From Limnanthes douglasii subsp. nivea (taxonomy: Eukaryota; Streptophyta; Magnoliopsida; Brassicales; Limnanthaceae): a stretch of DNA of 64,000 nt. Within the stretch, counting starts at the first letter, position 1. Each line of letters starts with the position of its first letter. The notes below the pieces were generated by a model. It was not told where the DNA came from and searched no databases. It was given only the letters and a program-made list of their open reading frames with translations. The position numbers and the translations under genes are program-made. Positions 11,151 to 21,036 of the stretch are shown here, piece by piece. The DNA lies in the NCBI GenBank assembly GCA_036936605.1, contig JAUPFV010000005.1, positions 59,912,742-59,976,741 of the forward strand, read 5' to 3'.

Positions 11151-12372
11151 CTTTCCTTCTCTTTAAATTTGTCTAATTTTTAAATTAGATGTTAATGTTT
11201 GAGTGTTTTTCGTTAAATTTATATTGTTGAGAGGATTTTCATATGACAAACCATTAGTATGATATCTTTATCTTTATTTGAGCATACTTTTTAGGTTGTC
11301 GAACAACTTTATTATTGATATCAATATATTTGCAGATAAATTGTTAACTTGTTTTACAGAAGCGGAATGAAATTGATAAGACTTCACCTATTAATATCAC
11401 CCATCGACGTAAGTATTTTTACATATTTTTATTTTATTATCATAATTGTTATTAGGAATTGTTATTAGGTCTGATTTTTTTTTAAAAGTTTAATTATGAA
11501 AATTTTATATTTATTTTAATAAATAATAAATCATTTTATTAATCGCATATTGAGCAATAGTTTTAGCAATAAAATAAACTTTGAAAGAATATGTAATAAT
11601 TAATAGTAAAATATATTTTTTAATTACTTTTAAAATATTTTTATTTTTATTTTTCATATTATATTAATTTATTTTATTCTAAAATACTTGATTTCAATAC
11701 AAGAAAAAAGTATTTTTATTAAATTATTCCCATCTTTTCATTATTATATACTTTCTTTATTTATGTTGTTTAAAAAAATTAATTAATTTATTTTATAATA
11801 TATAAACAATTACTGAATTATAAATTATGAAAGCTAAATATATAAATATTTAAAATAATAAAATATTTATAATATCTAAAAATATATTCAACATATGCCG
11901 AATTTATTTTTAATTTTTTATATTATGTGGTTCATTAATCATCTTATTATTTTCAGTTTTTTTATAACATTAATAAATAATTATTTTTTTATTGTTTCAT
12001 ATAAAACATGTTATCTTAAAGGTTTTTTTTTATTAAACTAATAATTTATCTATTAATATTTTTTTGAATGTTTGTTTAGTTTTTTTTAATGTTTTGGAAT
12101 ATTGACGATCAAAGCAAATCAGGTAATTTGATTCAAAAAAAAAAGTTATGTTGGTATTTATCTTTTGATTTTTATTATTTTAATCCATTTGAATTATATT
12201 TTTTTAGTATTTTAATGAATTTGAATTAAATTAATTCAAAATTTATTTAATTTCTAATATAGTGAAATTCAAAATAATAGTTGGAAGAAAAATAAAATCA
12301 ATTTAATGTTATCTTTTAATGCAAATATACACCATTCACTAATGGTTTTTCGTTCAAGTAATCTCTTTGGCG
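11151..12372. other. Very AT-rich intergenic stretch, no gene seen
   Basis: Long T and A runs and no coding signal on either strand. I saw no terminal inverted repeats or LTR ends within it. Confidence 0.6.
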
Positions 12373-13048
12373 TATGGATGGTAATGGGTCGGGTTCAGAC
12401 CAAGTTCGGGCTGACCCGCTTGGACATATTGTTTTCTATTCGAATCTGAATCCGGCCCGATCTATTGTGGTTTATGTCCGCGGGTCTGCCCGGTGCGACC
12501 AGGAAACATTATTTTTGCTATTCGGGTTTGAGCGAACCGGTTGGATCCAAACCAGCCCAATTTTTTTAAAAAAAAATTTAAAACAAAAGTTTAAACCAAC
12601 GATATAATAATATAAGAGAAAAAGATCTAAAGAACTTGAAAAGTTAGAAATTAGGATTGTGAATATAAGATCTGAAGAAATATATTTATAATTTATAAAA
12701 TTAGTTTATAAAAAAAATATAATTAATAAATATATTATTATCTCTAAAAGTAAAATAATAATTACTTAAATATGGTATATTAGTGGAAAGCATATTTATA
12801 TATTTACTTATATTTAGAAATTTACAATTATTTTTTAATAATTTTTTATTTTTTATATATAGTTTATATTTACGGCCGGGTCGGGTTCGAAAAAATAAAA
12901 ATCCATACATAACCCGACCTGCTTACGGGTTATAATTGGTTGGTTTATCTGTACCCAACCCGTTAAATGTTCAGGTTGGAAAAAGTATGACCGGATTAGG
13001 TCGGGTCGGACCGGTTTGGGTTGGCTCGGATCAACATTGCCATCCCTA
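12373..13048. mobile_element. hAT-like MITE, 676 bp, with target duplication
   Basis: The left end is TATGGATGGTAATGGGTCGG. The right end on the opposite strand is TAGGGATGGCAATG. Flanks CTTTGGCG (12365-12372) and CTTTGGCA (13049-13056) match at 7 of 8 positions, an 8-bp target duplication as expected for hAT. The outer 150-200 bp on both sides are rich in GGGTCGGG and CCCGACC phrases, and the centre is AT-rich. The short open frames inside are chance. It belongs to the same group as the element broken by the MULE. Confidence 0.8.
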
Positions 13049-13919
13049 CTTTGGCAAGAGATTTTTCTGTGAATATATTACTATATATATAATGTTGAGG
13101 CCCTACTGGTGAATATCATTTCTAATGTGCAAGACCTATTAGGGAAGATCATTTCTACTGCACTCTAGCATGAATTTCGAATCAGGTATGTTTAGGTCGT
13201 GTTCGTGTTGTATCGTCAGAATAAAGTATTTCATGTTTTTTTATCTTGATGTTTCTTTGTTTTTCATGAATTCTTAATAAGTTTCAAGGTCTAACATCCT
13301 TTGAAAAAGTGGGAAAAGAAACTACATGAAGGAATTTTTATTATTAAGGTATTTTATAAAATATTTGATCAGTTATCGTGTTATGCTTATATTTTGGTAT
13401 ATCAACTCTAAACATGTCTGTATTATTCAACATAGTTCTGTTACATTGATATGAATTTTATGCTTCAAATATTAAATATGGTTGTATTACATTGGAGATT
13501 TTATTAAGAACAATTTTCCAATAACAAAGGAACCTCATCTTCTATATAGATGAAGCAAACAGAAGTCCAAATCTCTAAGCAAGGTATTGATTAAAGAAAT
13601 ATTTATCAAGTTTAGTATCGTTAGAGTTTATAATAATAAGTTTGACATAGAATCGTTTATCAAGTTGAGATAAAAACAAATCTTTAACCGAAGTATTGGT
13701 TAGAAAAATATTTATCAAGTTCAGATGTTTGTATCGTTAGAGTTTATAATAATAAGTTTGACACATAAACTTGATATCAAGTTAGAGATCTTTCTATCGT
13801 GCGAGTTTGTAATAATTTCTAATAATATGTTCGAGTTTGTAATAGTTTGTAATAATAAGTTTGAGATTATAAAGATATATTGTAACTATAGGATTTAATC
13901 AGTAATTCATTCATGGAAT
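13049..13919. other. AT-rich intergenic with internal duplication
   Basis: No gene or transposon protein was recognised. Besides the duplication at 13583-13800 the only structure is a series of GAGTTTGTAATA-type phrases at 13801-13870. Confidence 0.55.
13583..13800. repeat. Imperfect tandem duplication, about 110-120 bp unit
   Basis: The block with AAATATTTATCAAGTT, then ATCGTTAGAGTTTATAATAA and TAAGTTTGACA, occurs twice (about 13583-13650 and 13690-13770). Degenerate GAGTTTGTAATAA echoes follow. Confidence 0.75.
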
Positions 13920-14276
13920 ATCGGTTTTAGTGACAGATAGTCACTGGACTTTCAAAAGTTCGTTGGTAGTCCCTACTATCGAGTTTGGATAAAGTTAGTC
14001 ATTTGGATCTGTTGATTAGTATAAAGTTTCCACGTGACACCATACTAAAAAAAACTTGTATCACCAATGGTCCATCGACTTTCACCTTGACTACATTTGA
14101 AGTTCGACTTAAAGACGAGGGACCATTGGTGATACAAGTTTCTATTAAGTATGATGCCACATGGCGGTTTTATGTTAATCAACAGATGATGTTGACTAAC
14201 TTTATCCAAACTGGATAGTCAAGGGACTATCAGCGGACTGTTGAAAGTCTAGGGATTATATGTCACTAAAATCGAT
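13920..14276. mobile_element. Long palindromic (foldback) MITE
   Basis: Nearly the whole 357 bp is an inverted repeat. The left arm begins ATCGGTTTTAGTGACA and the right arm ends TGTCACTAAAATCGAT. Near the centre, 21 bp are perfectly paired (starting AACTTGTATCACC on the left). The loop is about 40 bp around 14080-14115. A MULE- or foldback-type non-autonomous element is likely, but I could not confirm a target duplication. A transcript would form a long hairpin. The open frame across it follows from the symmetry and is not a gene. Confidence 0.8.
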
Positions 14277-15065
14277 TGTATAGAGACGAACTACTGTTCA
14301 AAGCCTCTAACTATAACATGATAAGCATTATCAAATTTTATATGACCCGCAACAACGCATAGGGAAAATTATCTAGCAAAAACTAAAATAAAACGCTATC
14401 ATTTACATTTATACGTTTCAAAATGGATTTTAATTATCGTTAGTTATACCTCGCATTTTGAGGATTAAAATTATAATAAAATAAGTTTTCATATGCTATT
14501 CAACCATATCAAATATTATATAATAGTTAAGTAATAGTTATTTTTTATTAAAAATATTTATCTAATATAAATTAAGTTTCATAACAAGTTGTCATTTTTT
14601 CTTGAACTTATATGTTTCAAATCTTAGTCCCAAAAAAATATTTGAAAAATACCGTTGATTTTATTTCTTAAAAGAAACAAAAATAAATTAATAGTTTTTT
14701 TATTTTTTTGTTCAAACCAATTAGCCTTAGTTTTATATGTTGCATTTCATTTAACATTAATTTTACAATTTCATTTAATGTGTTTCACAATTTATATTTT
14801 TGAAAATGTTTTTATAAATTTATCCGTTATATTGCCTTTCAAACCATTTTAACCACTAAACATTTTGCATTTATCTATATTTTTGAGTGATAAGAGAATT
14901 TTTTATTATGTGATGATAATTGGAAGTCAATTGTTTTTATTATGCTAATATACTTTTTTTATTCTAGAAATCATACAAAAATGATACATTATCATCTAAG
15001 GTTTTTGCCTATACATACACTGCATTCATATTATATACGAAGTAGTTGTAGTTTAAATATGGTTT
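14277..15065. other. AT-rich intergenic stretch, no gene seen
   Basis: Only short chance frames occur (for example 14655-14852). No transposon signature was recognised before the copia LTR starting at about 15066. Confidence 0.6.
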
Positions 15066-15309
15066 TACTAAAGATTAAACGTTTTATTTTATATTTTATT
15101 CCATTTAAAACTATTTAATAGGTTAGACCAAATCTTTATAGTCTTTATAAGTATTAACTTTCATTGGAAACTTTTTATTGAGTTTTACTAGAACTTTAGG
15201 AAAATTGTGTAAAACCTATTTAAAAGTCATTTCTTTTATCAATATTAACGCATACAATTTTCTTTCTTTTTAAAAAATTTTCTCTCTCAATTTTATTATT
15301 TAGCTAACA
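15066..15309 (+). repeat. Copia A 5' LTR
   Basis: Starts near TACTAAAGATTAAAC and ends TTTAGCTAACA. It aligns with 19478-19709 over its whole length, sharing for example GGTTAGACCA, ACTTTAGGA and TCTCTCTYAATTTTATT. The LTR starts with a degraded TG. Confidence 0.8.
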
Positions 15310-15310
15310 G

Positions 15311-15323
15311 TAGTATTAGAACC
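15311..15323 (+). other. Copia A primer-binding site, degenerate
   Basis: TAGTATTAGAACC directly after the 5' LTR is a mutated form of TGGTATCAGAGCC, the initiator tRNA-Met complement used by plant copia elements. Confidence 0.7.
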
Positions 15324-15479
15324 ATCTTTTTCATACAAGAAAAAAACCATTTTTTTCAAAAAGAAAAAAGTTATTTTTTCACCCAAAAAAATCCAAATTT
15401 TTTATTTAAAAAATAAAAGTAAACTTGGTGTCTTCCGAAAGTTTTGTACAACCATCCATTTCATGATTTGATGGTCACT

Positions 15480-16340
15480 ATGATCATTGGAGCATGCTCA
15501 TAGATAATTTCTCGAGGTCCAAAGAATATTGGATAGTTGTTGTATCTGAAGTAGAAGAACCAGCATAAGGTGTTGTGTTGACGGATGTTGAGAATATAGA
15601 GTTGGAAGCGAGAAAGCTAAAAGATTTGAAGGCAAAAAATATCTTTTTTCAGGCAATTTCTCGGCCCATCTTGGAAACAATTTTTCGCAAAGAAACTTCC
15701 AAATATACTTAGAATTCCATGAAAAAAATATTAAGGCTCCACTAGAGTGAATCGTGCACATCTTCAAGCTTTGAGAAAAGATTTTCAGACTTTACAAATG
15801 AAAGATGGAGAATTTGTTACCAGCTATTGTGCGAGAACTATGGAGATCAGTAACAAAACGTGATTTCATGGTGAGAAGATGGAAGATATTACCATTGTGG
15901 AGAAGATACTACATTCCCTGGCACCAAATTTTGATTATGTCGGTGTTCAACTGGAGAATCAAGATACACAGATGCATTCTCTCTTGATAAGCTACAAAGC
16001 TCATTGTTAGTTCATGAACAAAAAATGAACCGTAGTTTAACTTGAGGAGAAAACTTTGAATGCTTCTACCCATACTAATTTCTGAAACTTTAAATGAAGA
16101 AGTATAGATAGAGGTAGAGGTAGAGGTAGAGGTAGGGGTAGAGGTAGAGGAAGAGGATTCCATGGAAATAGAGATGGAAACATGTATTCTAAAACCAATA
16201 GTGATAATATTCTAGACAAAGGCAGATCACGAGATCAACATTTTGAAAAATCCAAGGTAAAGTGTTTTAGATGTCCTAAATTTGGTCATTATCGTTATGA
16301 ATGTTATATTAAGATGTCTAATGATAAAGAAAAATGAAGA
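15480..16340 (+). pseudogene. Copia A gag remnant
   Basis: Fragments across frames resemble a copia Gag of the UBN2 type, for example KLKDLKAKNIFFQAI at about 15610-15660 and SLDKLQSSLLVHEQKMN at about 15980-16030. These are followed by an Arg-Gly repeat (16101-16157) and a CCHC zinc knuckle, CFRCPKFGHYRYEC, near 16264-16305. Gag would package element RNA in virus-like particles. Many stops. Confidence 0.7.
16101..16157 (+). repeat. (AGAGGT)n hexanucleotide repeat encoding Arg-Gly
   Basis: About eight AGAGGT-type hexamers encode an RGRGRG tract in the copia gag just before the zinc knuckle. RG-rich tracts in Gag commonly bind nucleic acid. Confidence 0.9.
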
Positions 16341-16399
16341 ACAATCAATTTTTTCAAAAATAAGGAAGTATAAACTTCACTGATGAGTGTTCAAGCTTA

Positions 16400-19300
16400 T
16401 TAGGAATCTCAGTCTGATGTTTGGTATGTGGATACGGGCTGCAGTAACCACATGTCTCGAAGTAAGTTTTATTTTTCTTATTTAAATGAAAACTTTCATT
16501 CTACAGTAAGTTTTTGGGATTGTTGCACTAAGAAGATGATGGGAAAGATTAATATTGAGATAAGAACCAATAATAGTTTTGTGGAAATAATCTCTAATGT
16601 TTTTTTATGTTCCTAACTTGAAAAGTAATTTTTTACGTGTTGGTCAATTGTTAGAAGAAAGTTGTATAATAACTATTTAAAATGGTGTTTATGAGATCTA
16701 TGATCCTACTAGAGGAGCTATTAATGTTGTGTTAATGAGTTCAAACACGTTGTATCCATTAAAGATTGAAAGTGTGCAAACTTGTCGGGTAGCTGAAGTA
16801 AAAGATCCTTCTTGGTTGTGGCATTTTCGTTATGACCACTTGAGTTTGGGAGGATTAAAGATCCTCCAACATAAAACTATGGTGACAGGTATTCCACGTA
16901 TTAGTATTCCAACCCAAGTTTGTGAAGAATGTGTTGTTGGAAAACAATATCATTCTCAATTTACCCAAGGAAAGTCATGACGAGCAAAAAACGTTTTGGA
17001 GCTACCTCATTCTGATATTTGTGGTCCGATAACACCTATTTCTAACGGAGGTAAAATATACTTAATTTCCTTCATTAATGATTATACTCGAAAACTTGGG
17101 TTTATTTTTTACTCAAAAAATCAGAAGCTCTTTGTGTATTTAAAAGCTTCAAGGCTCGTGTGGAAAATGAAACTAGAAAAAACTATTGAGACCCTTCGAA
17201 AATATAGTGGTGGAGAATATTGCGCAACCGAATTTAAAGTTTTTTTGACATTCATGTCGAAGAGAGTTAACAATTGCTTTTACACCACAACAAAATGACG
17301 TATCACAGAGGAAAAATAGAGTCATCCTCAATATGGTGAGAAGCTTGTTGGCAAGAGGGAGAATTCCAAAATATTTTTGGACTGAGGCAGTAAATTGGAG
17401 TATTCATATCTTGAACATAATTCCTACATATGTTGTTCAAAATATGACGCTGGAGGAGGCTTGGAATGAAATGAATCCAACTGGAGATTATTTTATAATT
17501 TTTGGCTGCATTGCTTGGACAAAAGGGAAATGTGTTTTTCTTGGTGTTAGTGAGATATCCAAAGATTATAAATTGTTTAATCCGTTAACTCAAAAAATTA
17601 TGAAAAATTGAGACGTTGTTTTCTTTAACAACGATTCTGAAGGCGAATCAACTCCAACAGCCTTTATGCTTCAAAATTCATCAGAAGCAACTCCAACAGC
17701 TACCAAAAATATTCCAACAATAATCGAAACTAATGATAAAGCAGCAAAACTTAATGATGTAGTAGCTTAATCTCTTCTTCGTATTCGAAAAAGGCCTGCA
17801 TGGATAGAAGACTATGAGGTAACTGAAATTGATGATCCAGTAACTCACCTTGCTTTTTTTAGATTGTGATCCTACGTCATTTAGAAGTGTTGTCAGAGAA
17901 GAAAAATGGAAGAAGGCGATGAACGATGAAATTAATTTTATTGAAAAAAATGATACTTGGGAGCTGACTGATCTTCCAAAAGGGCACAAAACCATTAGTG
18001 TAAAATGGGTCTTCAAAACAAAACTAAAAGAAAATGATGAAATTGAAAAGTATAAGGCGCGTTTGGTAGCTAAGGGATATAATCAAGAATATGAGATTGA
18101 CTATACATAAGTTTTAGCTCATGTTGCAAGACATGATATAATCAGATTGGTGATCGCATTGGCGACACATAATTCATGGTCTATTTTCCAGCTAGATGTC
18201 AAATTGATATTTTTACATGGAAACTTGGAGGAACATGTATTTGTAGAAAAACCTTTTGGTCATATTAAGATTGAAAATGAGCATAAAGTTTATAGATTAA
18301 AGAAAGATTTGTATGGCTTAAAACAAGCTCCACGAGCTTGGTATAGTCACATTAAGGCTTATTTTTTGAAAGAAAGTTTTCACAAATATCCATATGAGTA
18401 CACACATTTTGTTAATATTGGAGATAAGGGGAAACTACTCATTGTTTGCTTATATGTACATGATCTCATATTTACTGGAAATGATAGTGTAATGTTTAAA
18501 GAATTTAAAAAATCCATGATGATTGAATTTGAAATGTCCGATCTTGGTATAAGGCATTATTTCCTTGGCATAAATGTAGTACAATCAGCCAATAGGATTT
18601 GTATATCTCAAAATAAGTATGTGTGAGATTTTTTAAATAGGTTTCAAATGAAGGATTGCAATCATGTAAGCACTCCAACTGAGTTTGGCTTGAAGCTAAA
18701 CAAATATCATGAAGAAAAGACGGTGGACAACACACTTTACAAGTATATTGTTGCCAATTTGATGGTATTAAACTGCAACAAGACCAAATATAATGTATTA
18801 TGTAAGTTTAATAAGTAGATATACGAAGAATCCAACAAAAATTCATTTGTTAGCTGCCAAGAGAATCTTTCGTTATTTGTAAGGAACTGGAGGTTTTGGG
18901 TTGTTGTACAAGAATGGTAAAAAATTAAAACTATTTGGGTGTACTAACAGTGATTATGTAGGAGATCAAGATGACAGAGGAAGCACTTCACGCTATATTT
19001 TTATGTTGGGAATTGGGGCTATTTCATGGTCTTCCAAGAAGCAATAAATTTTTACCTTATCAACTATAGAAGTTGAATTTATTACTGCTATAGTTTGTGT
19101 TTGTCAAGCTGTCTGGTTGAGAAGAATTCTTGAAGAACTCAAAATCAAGTAAGTAGAAGCTACTATAGTTTTTTATAATAACAGCTCAAAAATCAAACTT
19201 TCCAAGAAACCTGTGCTACACGGAAGAAGTATACATATTGACGTGATATATTATTTTTTGTGAGATATCAGTAATGATGGAACAATCAAACTAGCTTATT

Positions 19301-19400
19301 GTCAAAGTGAAGACCAAGTTGAAGATATACATACCAAGCCTCTCAAGTTGGCTACATTTATGATTTTTCGTGGTTTACTTGAAGTTTGTTCACGTACTTC
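16400..19400 (+). pseudogene. Copia A pol remnant (PR-IN-RT-RH)
   Basis: Domain order and landmarks: protease VWYVDTGCSNHMS (16420-16459); GAG-pre-integrase WLWHFRYDHLS (about 16810); integrase LPHSDICGPI and FINDYTRKLGF (17000-17100); a C-terminal integrase piece to about 17610; RT from about 17850 with WKKAMNDEI, KARLVAKGYNQE, LYGLKQAPRAWY; RNase H near 18940-19390. The RT active-site motif, normally YVDD in copia, reads YVHD near 18455-18466, a loss of a catalytic aspartate. Stops occur between most blocks. A Ty1/copia identity is certain; lineage was not determined. Confidence 0.9.
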
Positions 19401-19477
19401 CCTAAAATAGTTTTTTTTGTAGAGGGTTAATTATTTGTTTTAAACTGATATCTGCATATTTCAGTTTTAAGATAAGG

Positions 19478-19709
19478 TGTTAAAGATTAAACTCTTTATT
19501 TTATATTTATTTCCATTAAAATCTATTTAATGGGTTAGACCATGTCTTTATAAGTATTTACTCTAATTGAAAGTTATTTATTGAGTTTGACCAAAACTTT
19601 AGGAATCCAGTGTAAAATCTATTTAAAGGCCATCTCTTTTATCAATTCATTAACGCACATAATTTTGTTTTATCATTTTTTCTCTCTTAATTTTATTCTC
19701 TAGCTAAGA
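19478..19709 (+). repeat. Copia A 3' LTR
   Basis: Starts TGTTAAAGATTAAAC and ends TCTAGCTAAGA. It is preceded by a weak purine tract (AAGATAAGG). It is homologous to 15066-15309 with many differences. Confidence 0.8.
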
Positions 19710-19799
19710 CGTTCATCAATTGTGCTTTAATAATGCATGTAGTAGAGTCACGTGTCTCTCGGTCGACTATATTTTTTCTATAATTCATTATTTCCTTCG

Positions 19800-19953
19800 C
19801 AGTTAAGTAAAAGATAAAATTTAACCATTGTTTCGTATTTTACAATTATCCATGTTTTGCATTTCACACTTAGGTAATATTTTATCTTTCCAAATTTAAC
19901 ATTTATTGTGCCTTTCTTTAAACTATGTTTCACATTTTGTATTTATCCGTGTT
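19800..19953. repeat. Degenerate tandem repeat, left part
   Basis: Units built from TTTGTTTCACATTTTG, TATTTATCCATGTTTTGCA, TTTCACACTTAGGTAAT and CCAAATTTAACATTT blocks, roughly 65-100 bp each. The array continues on the far side of copia B at 25714. It looks like a decayed minisatellite or satellite, not a gene. Confidence 0.65.
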
Positions 19954-19958
19954 CATGG

Positions 19959-21020
19959 TCTCAAGAAATAGAAGCACAAACAAAATCTTCCTTCTTGTAT
20001 CAAATATGATAGAGATAATTGATGAGTCCGGATTCCGTCACCACTTCGGACAGGGTCAGTTCGGACAATGTCTACCTAACCGGACATGGGCAGTTCGGAC
20101 ACCATCATTCATTGGACTGTTCGAACATAACTAAAGTACTTAAAACCTAATCACTTCCTGACTAAGCTGCATGTTCTCCTACTTAGAACTTATGAGTCCT
20201 TAAACTCAACCCGGGTCTATTAAACACGATCTGAAAGCCCATAAGGCCCAAATATAAGGGTATAAATACCCAACCACCAACATTAAATGAGGGTAATGAA
20301 AATTAAATACAACCAGACTGCTTAATTCTCCCTCTACACTCTACCCAAACATTAAATACTCACAAACTTCCACAAAACTATAAACAAAAATTACAAACTT
20401 ACACTCAGACGAAAATAAACCACACTAATAATGATCCCAAACAAAATACGAATTCTGAATAAAATAAACGCAAATAACACAGAACACGTTTTACGTGGAA
20501 AACCTTCCCGGTGTAGGAAGTAAAAACCACGAGACTGATTTTGGAGTCCAACCAAATATTCACTACCAGAAGACGGGTTACAAAACTATTCTCTAGATAA
20601 AATTAGAGCATACACCACACAAAGTATGACAACTTCATACGCAACCTCAATACACAAGATAGTGAACCGAAATCAGAAAACTCACTAAAATATCCCCAAA
20701 ACGCAGTTAGAAGAAGCTGATCGAAAAACACACTTAAAAGAATCTAAATCAATAAACCTCTAGTCACTTGTAGAGGACAAATAGACGAGCCTTCTCACCA
20801 AAATTGAAGCCGATCGGACAACCGGAGACAGTCTGATTGAAAGTACAAAGTTCCGTCTCGAATCGTCTTTTTCTCTCAAAACTGCACTATAGAATATGAT
20901 GCTCATCTCCAAAAGACATTGTATAAATATATATTTATACATAAACCAAAATCTCACGTGTTATCCAAACTGGGCTTAACCCATATGATAATTGGACTCC
21001 CACATAGGAAGAGCCCAACA
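19959..21020 (-). repeat. Copia B 3' LTR, interrupted by a solo LTR
   Basis: The plus strand begins TCTCAAGAAATAG and ends GAGCCCAACA. It is split at 20015-20432 by a gypsy solo LTR and its duplicated target. The sequence just outside (minus strand AGATGGAGATT, then TGTTGGG) is the polypurine tract, as expected for a 3' LTR of a minus-strand element. Confidence 0.88.
20020..20427 (+). mobile_element. Solo LTR of the T1-type gypsy family
   Basis: A 408-bp LTR starting TGATGAGTCCGG and ending AACCACACTA, with a perfect 5-bp target duplication ATAAT (20015-20019 and 20428-20432). The other copia B LTR shows the empty site. It shares GGGTATAAATACCC, ATTAAATGAGGGT and the CAGACTGCTTAATTCTC region with the T1 LTR at 36280-36648 and with the solo LTR at 40650-41006. 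Solo LTRs arise by recombination between the two LTRs of a full element. Confidence 0.92.
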
Positions 21021-21036
21021 AATCTCCATCTCACGA

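Larger units (their letters stand above)
15066..19709 (+). mobile_element. Copia element A, old, about 4.6 kb
   Basis: Two diverged LTRs (about 244 and 232 bp) flank a primer site and gag-protease-integrase-RT-RNase H in copia order, all broken by stops and frameshifts. Flanking 5-mers GGTTT and CGTTC do not match, so the target duplication has decayed or the ends are off by a few bases. The LTRs differ by many substitutions and several indels, so insertion is old compared with the gypsy element at 46214-56480. Confidence 0.85.

Noticed and set aside
12374..12607. 77-codon frame in the 12.4-kb MITE
   Set aside because: Inside the GGGTCGGG-rich end of a non-autonomous hAT-like element; no transposase motif.
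13985..14218. 77-codon frame as a gene
   Set aside because: It spans a palindromic MITE and exists because of the inverted repeat symmetry.
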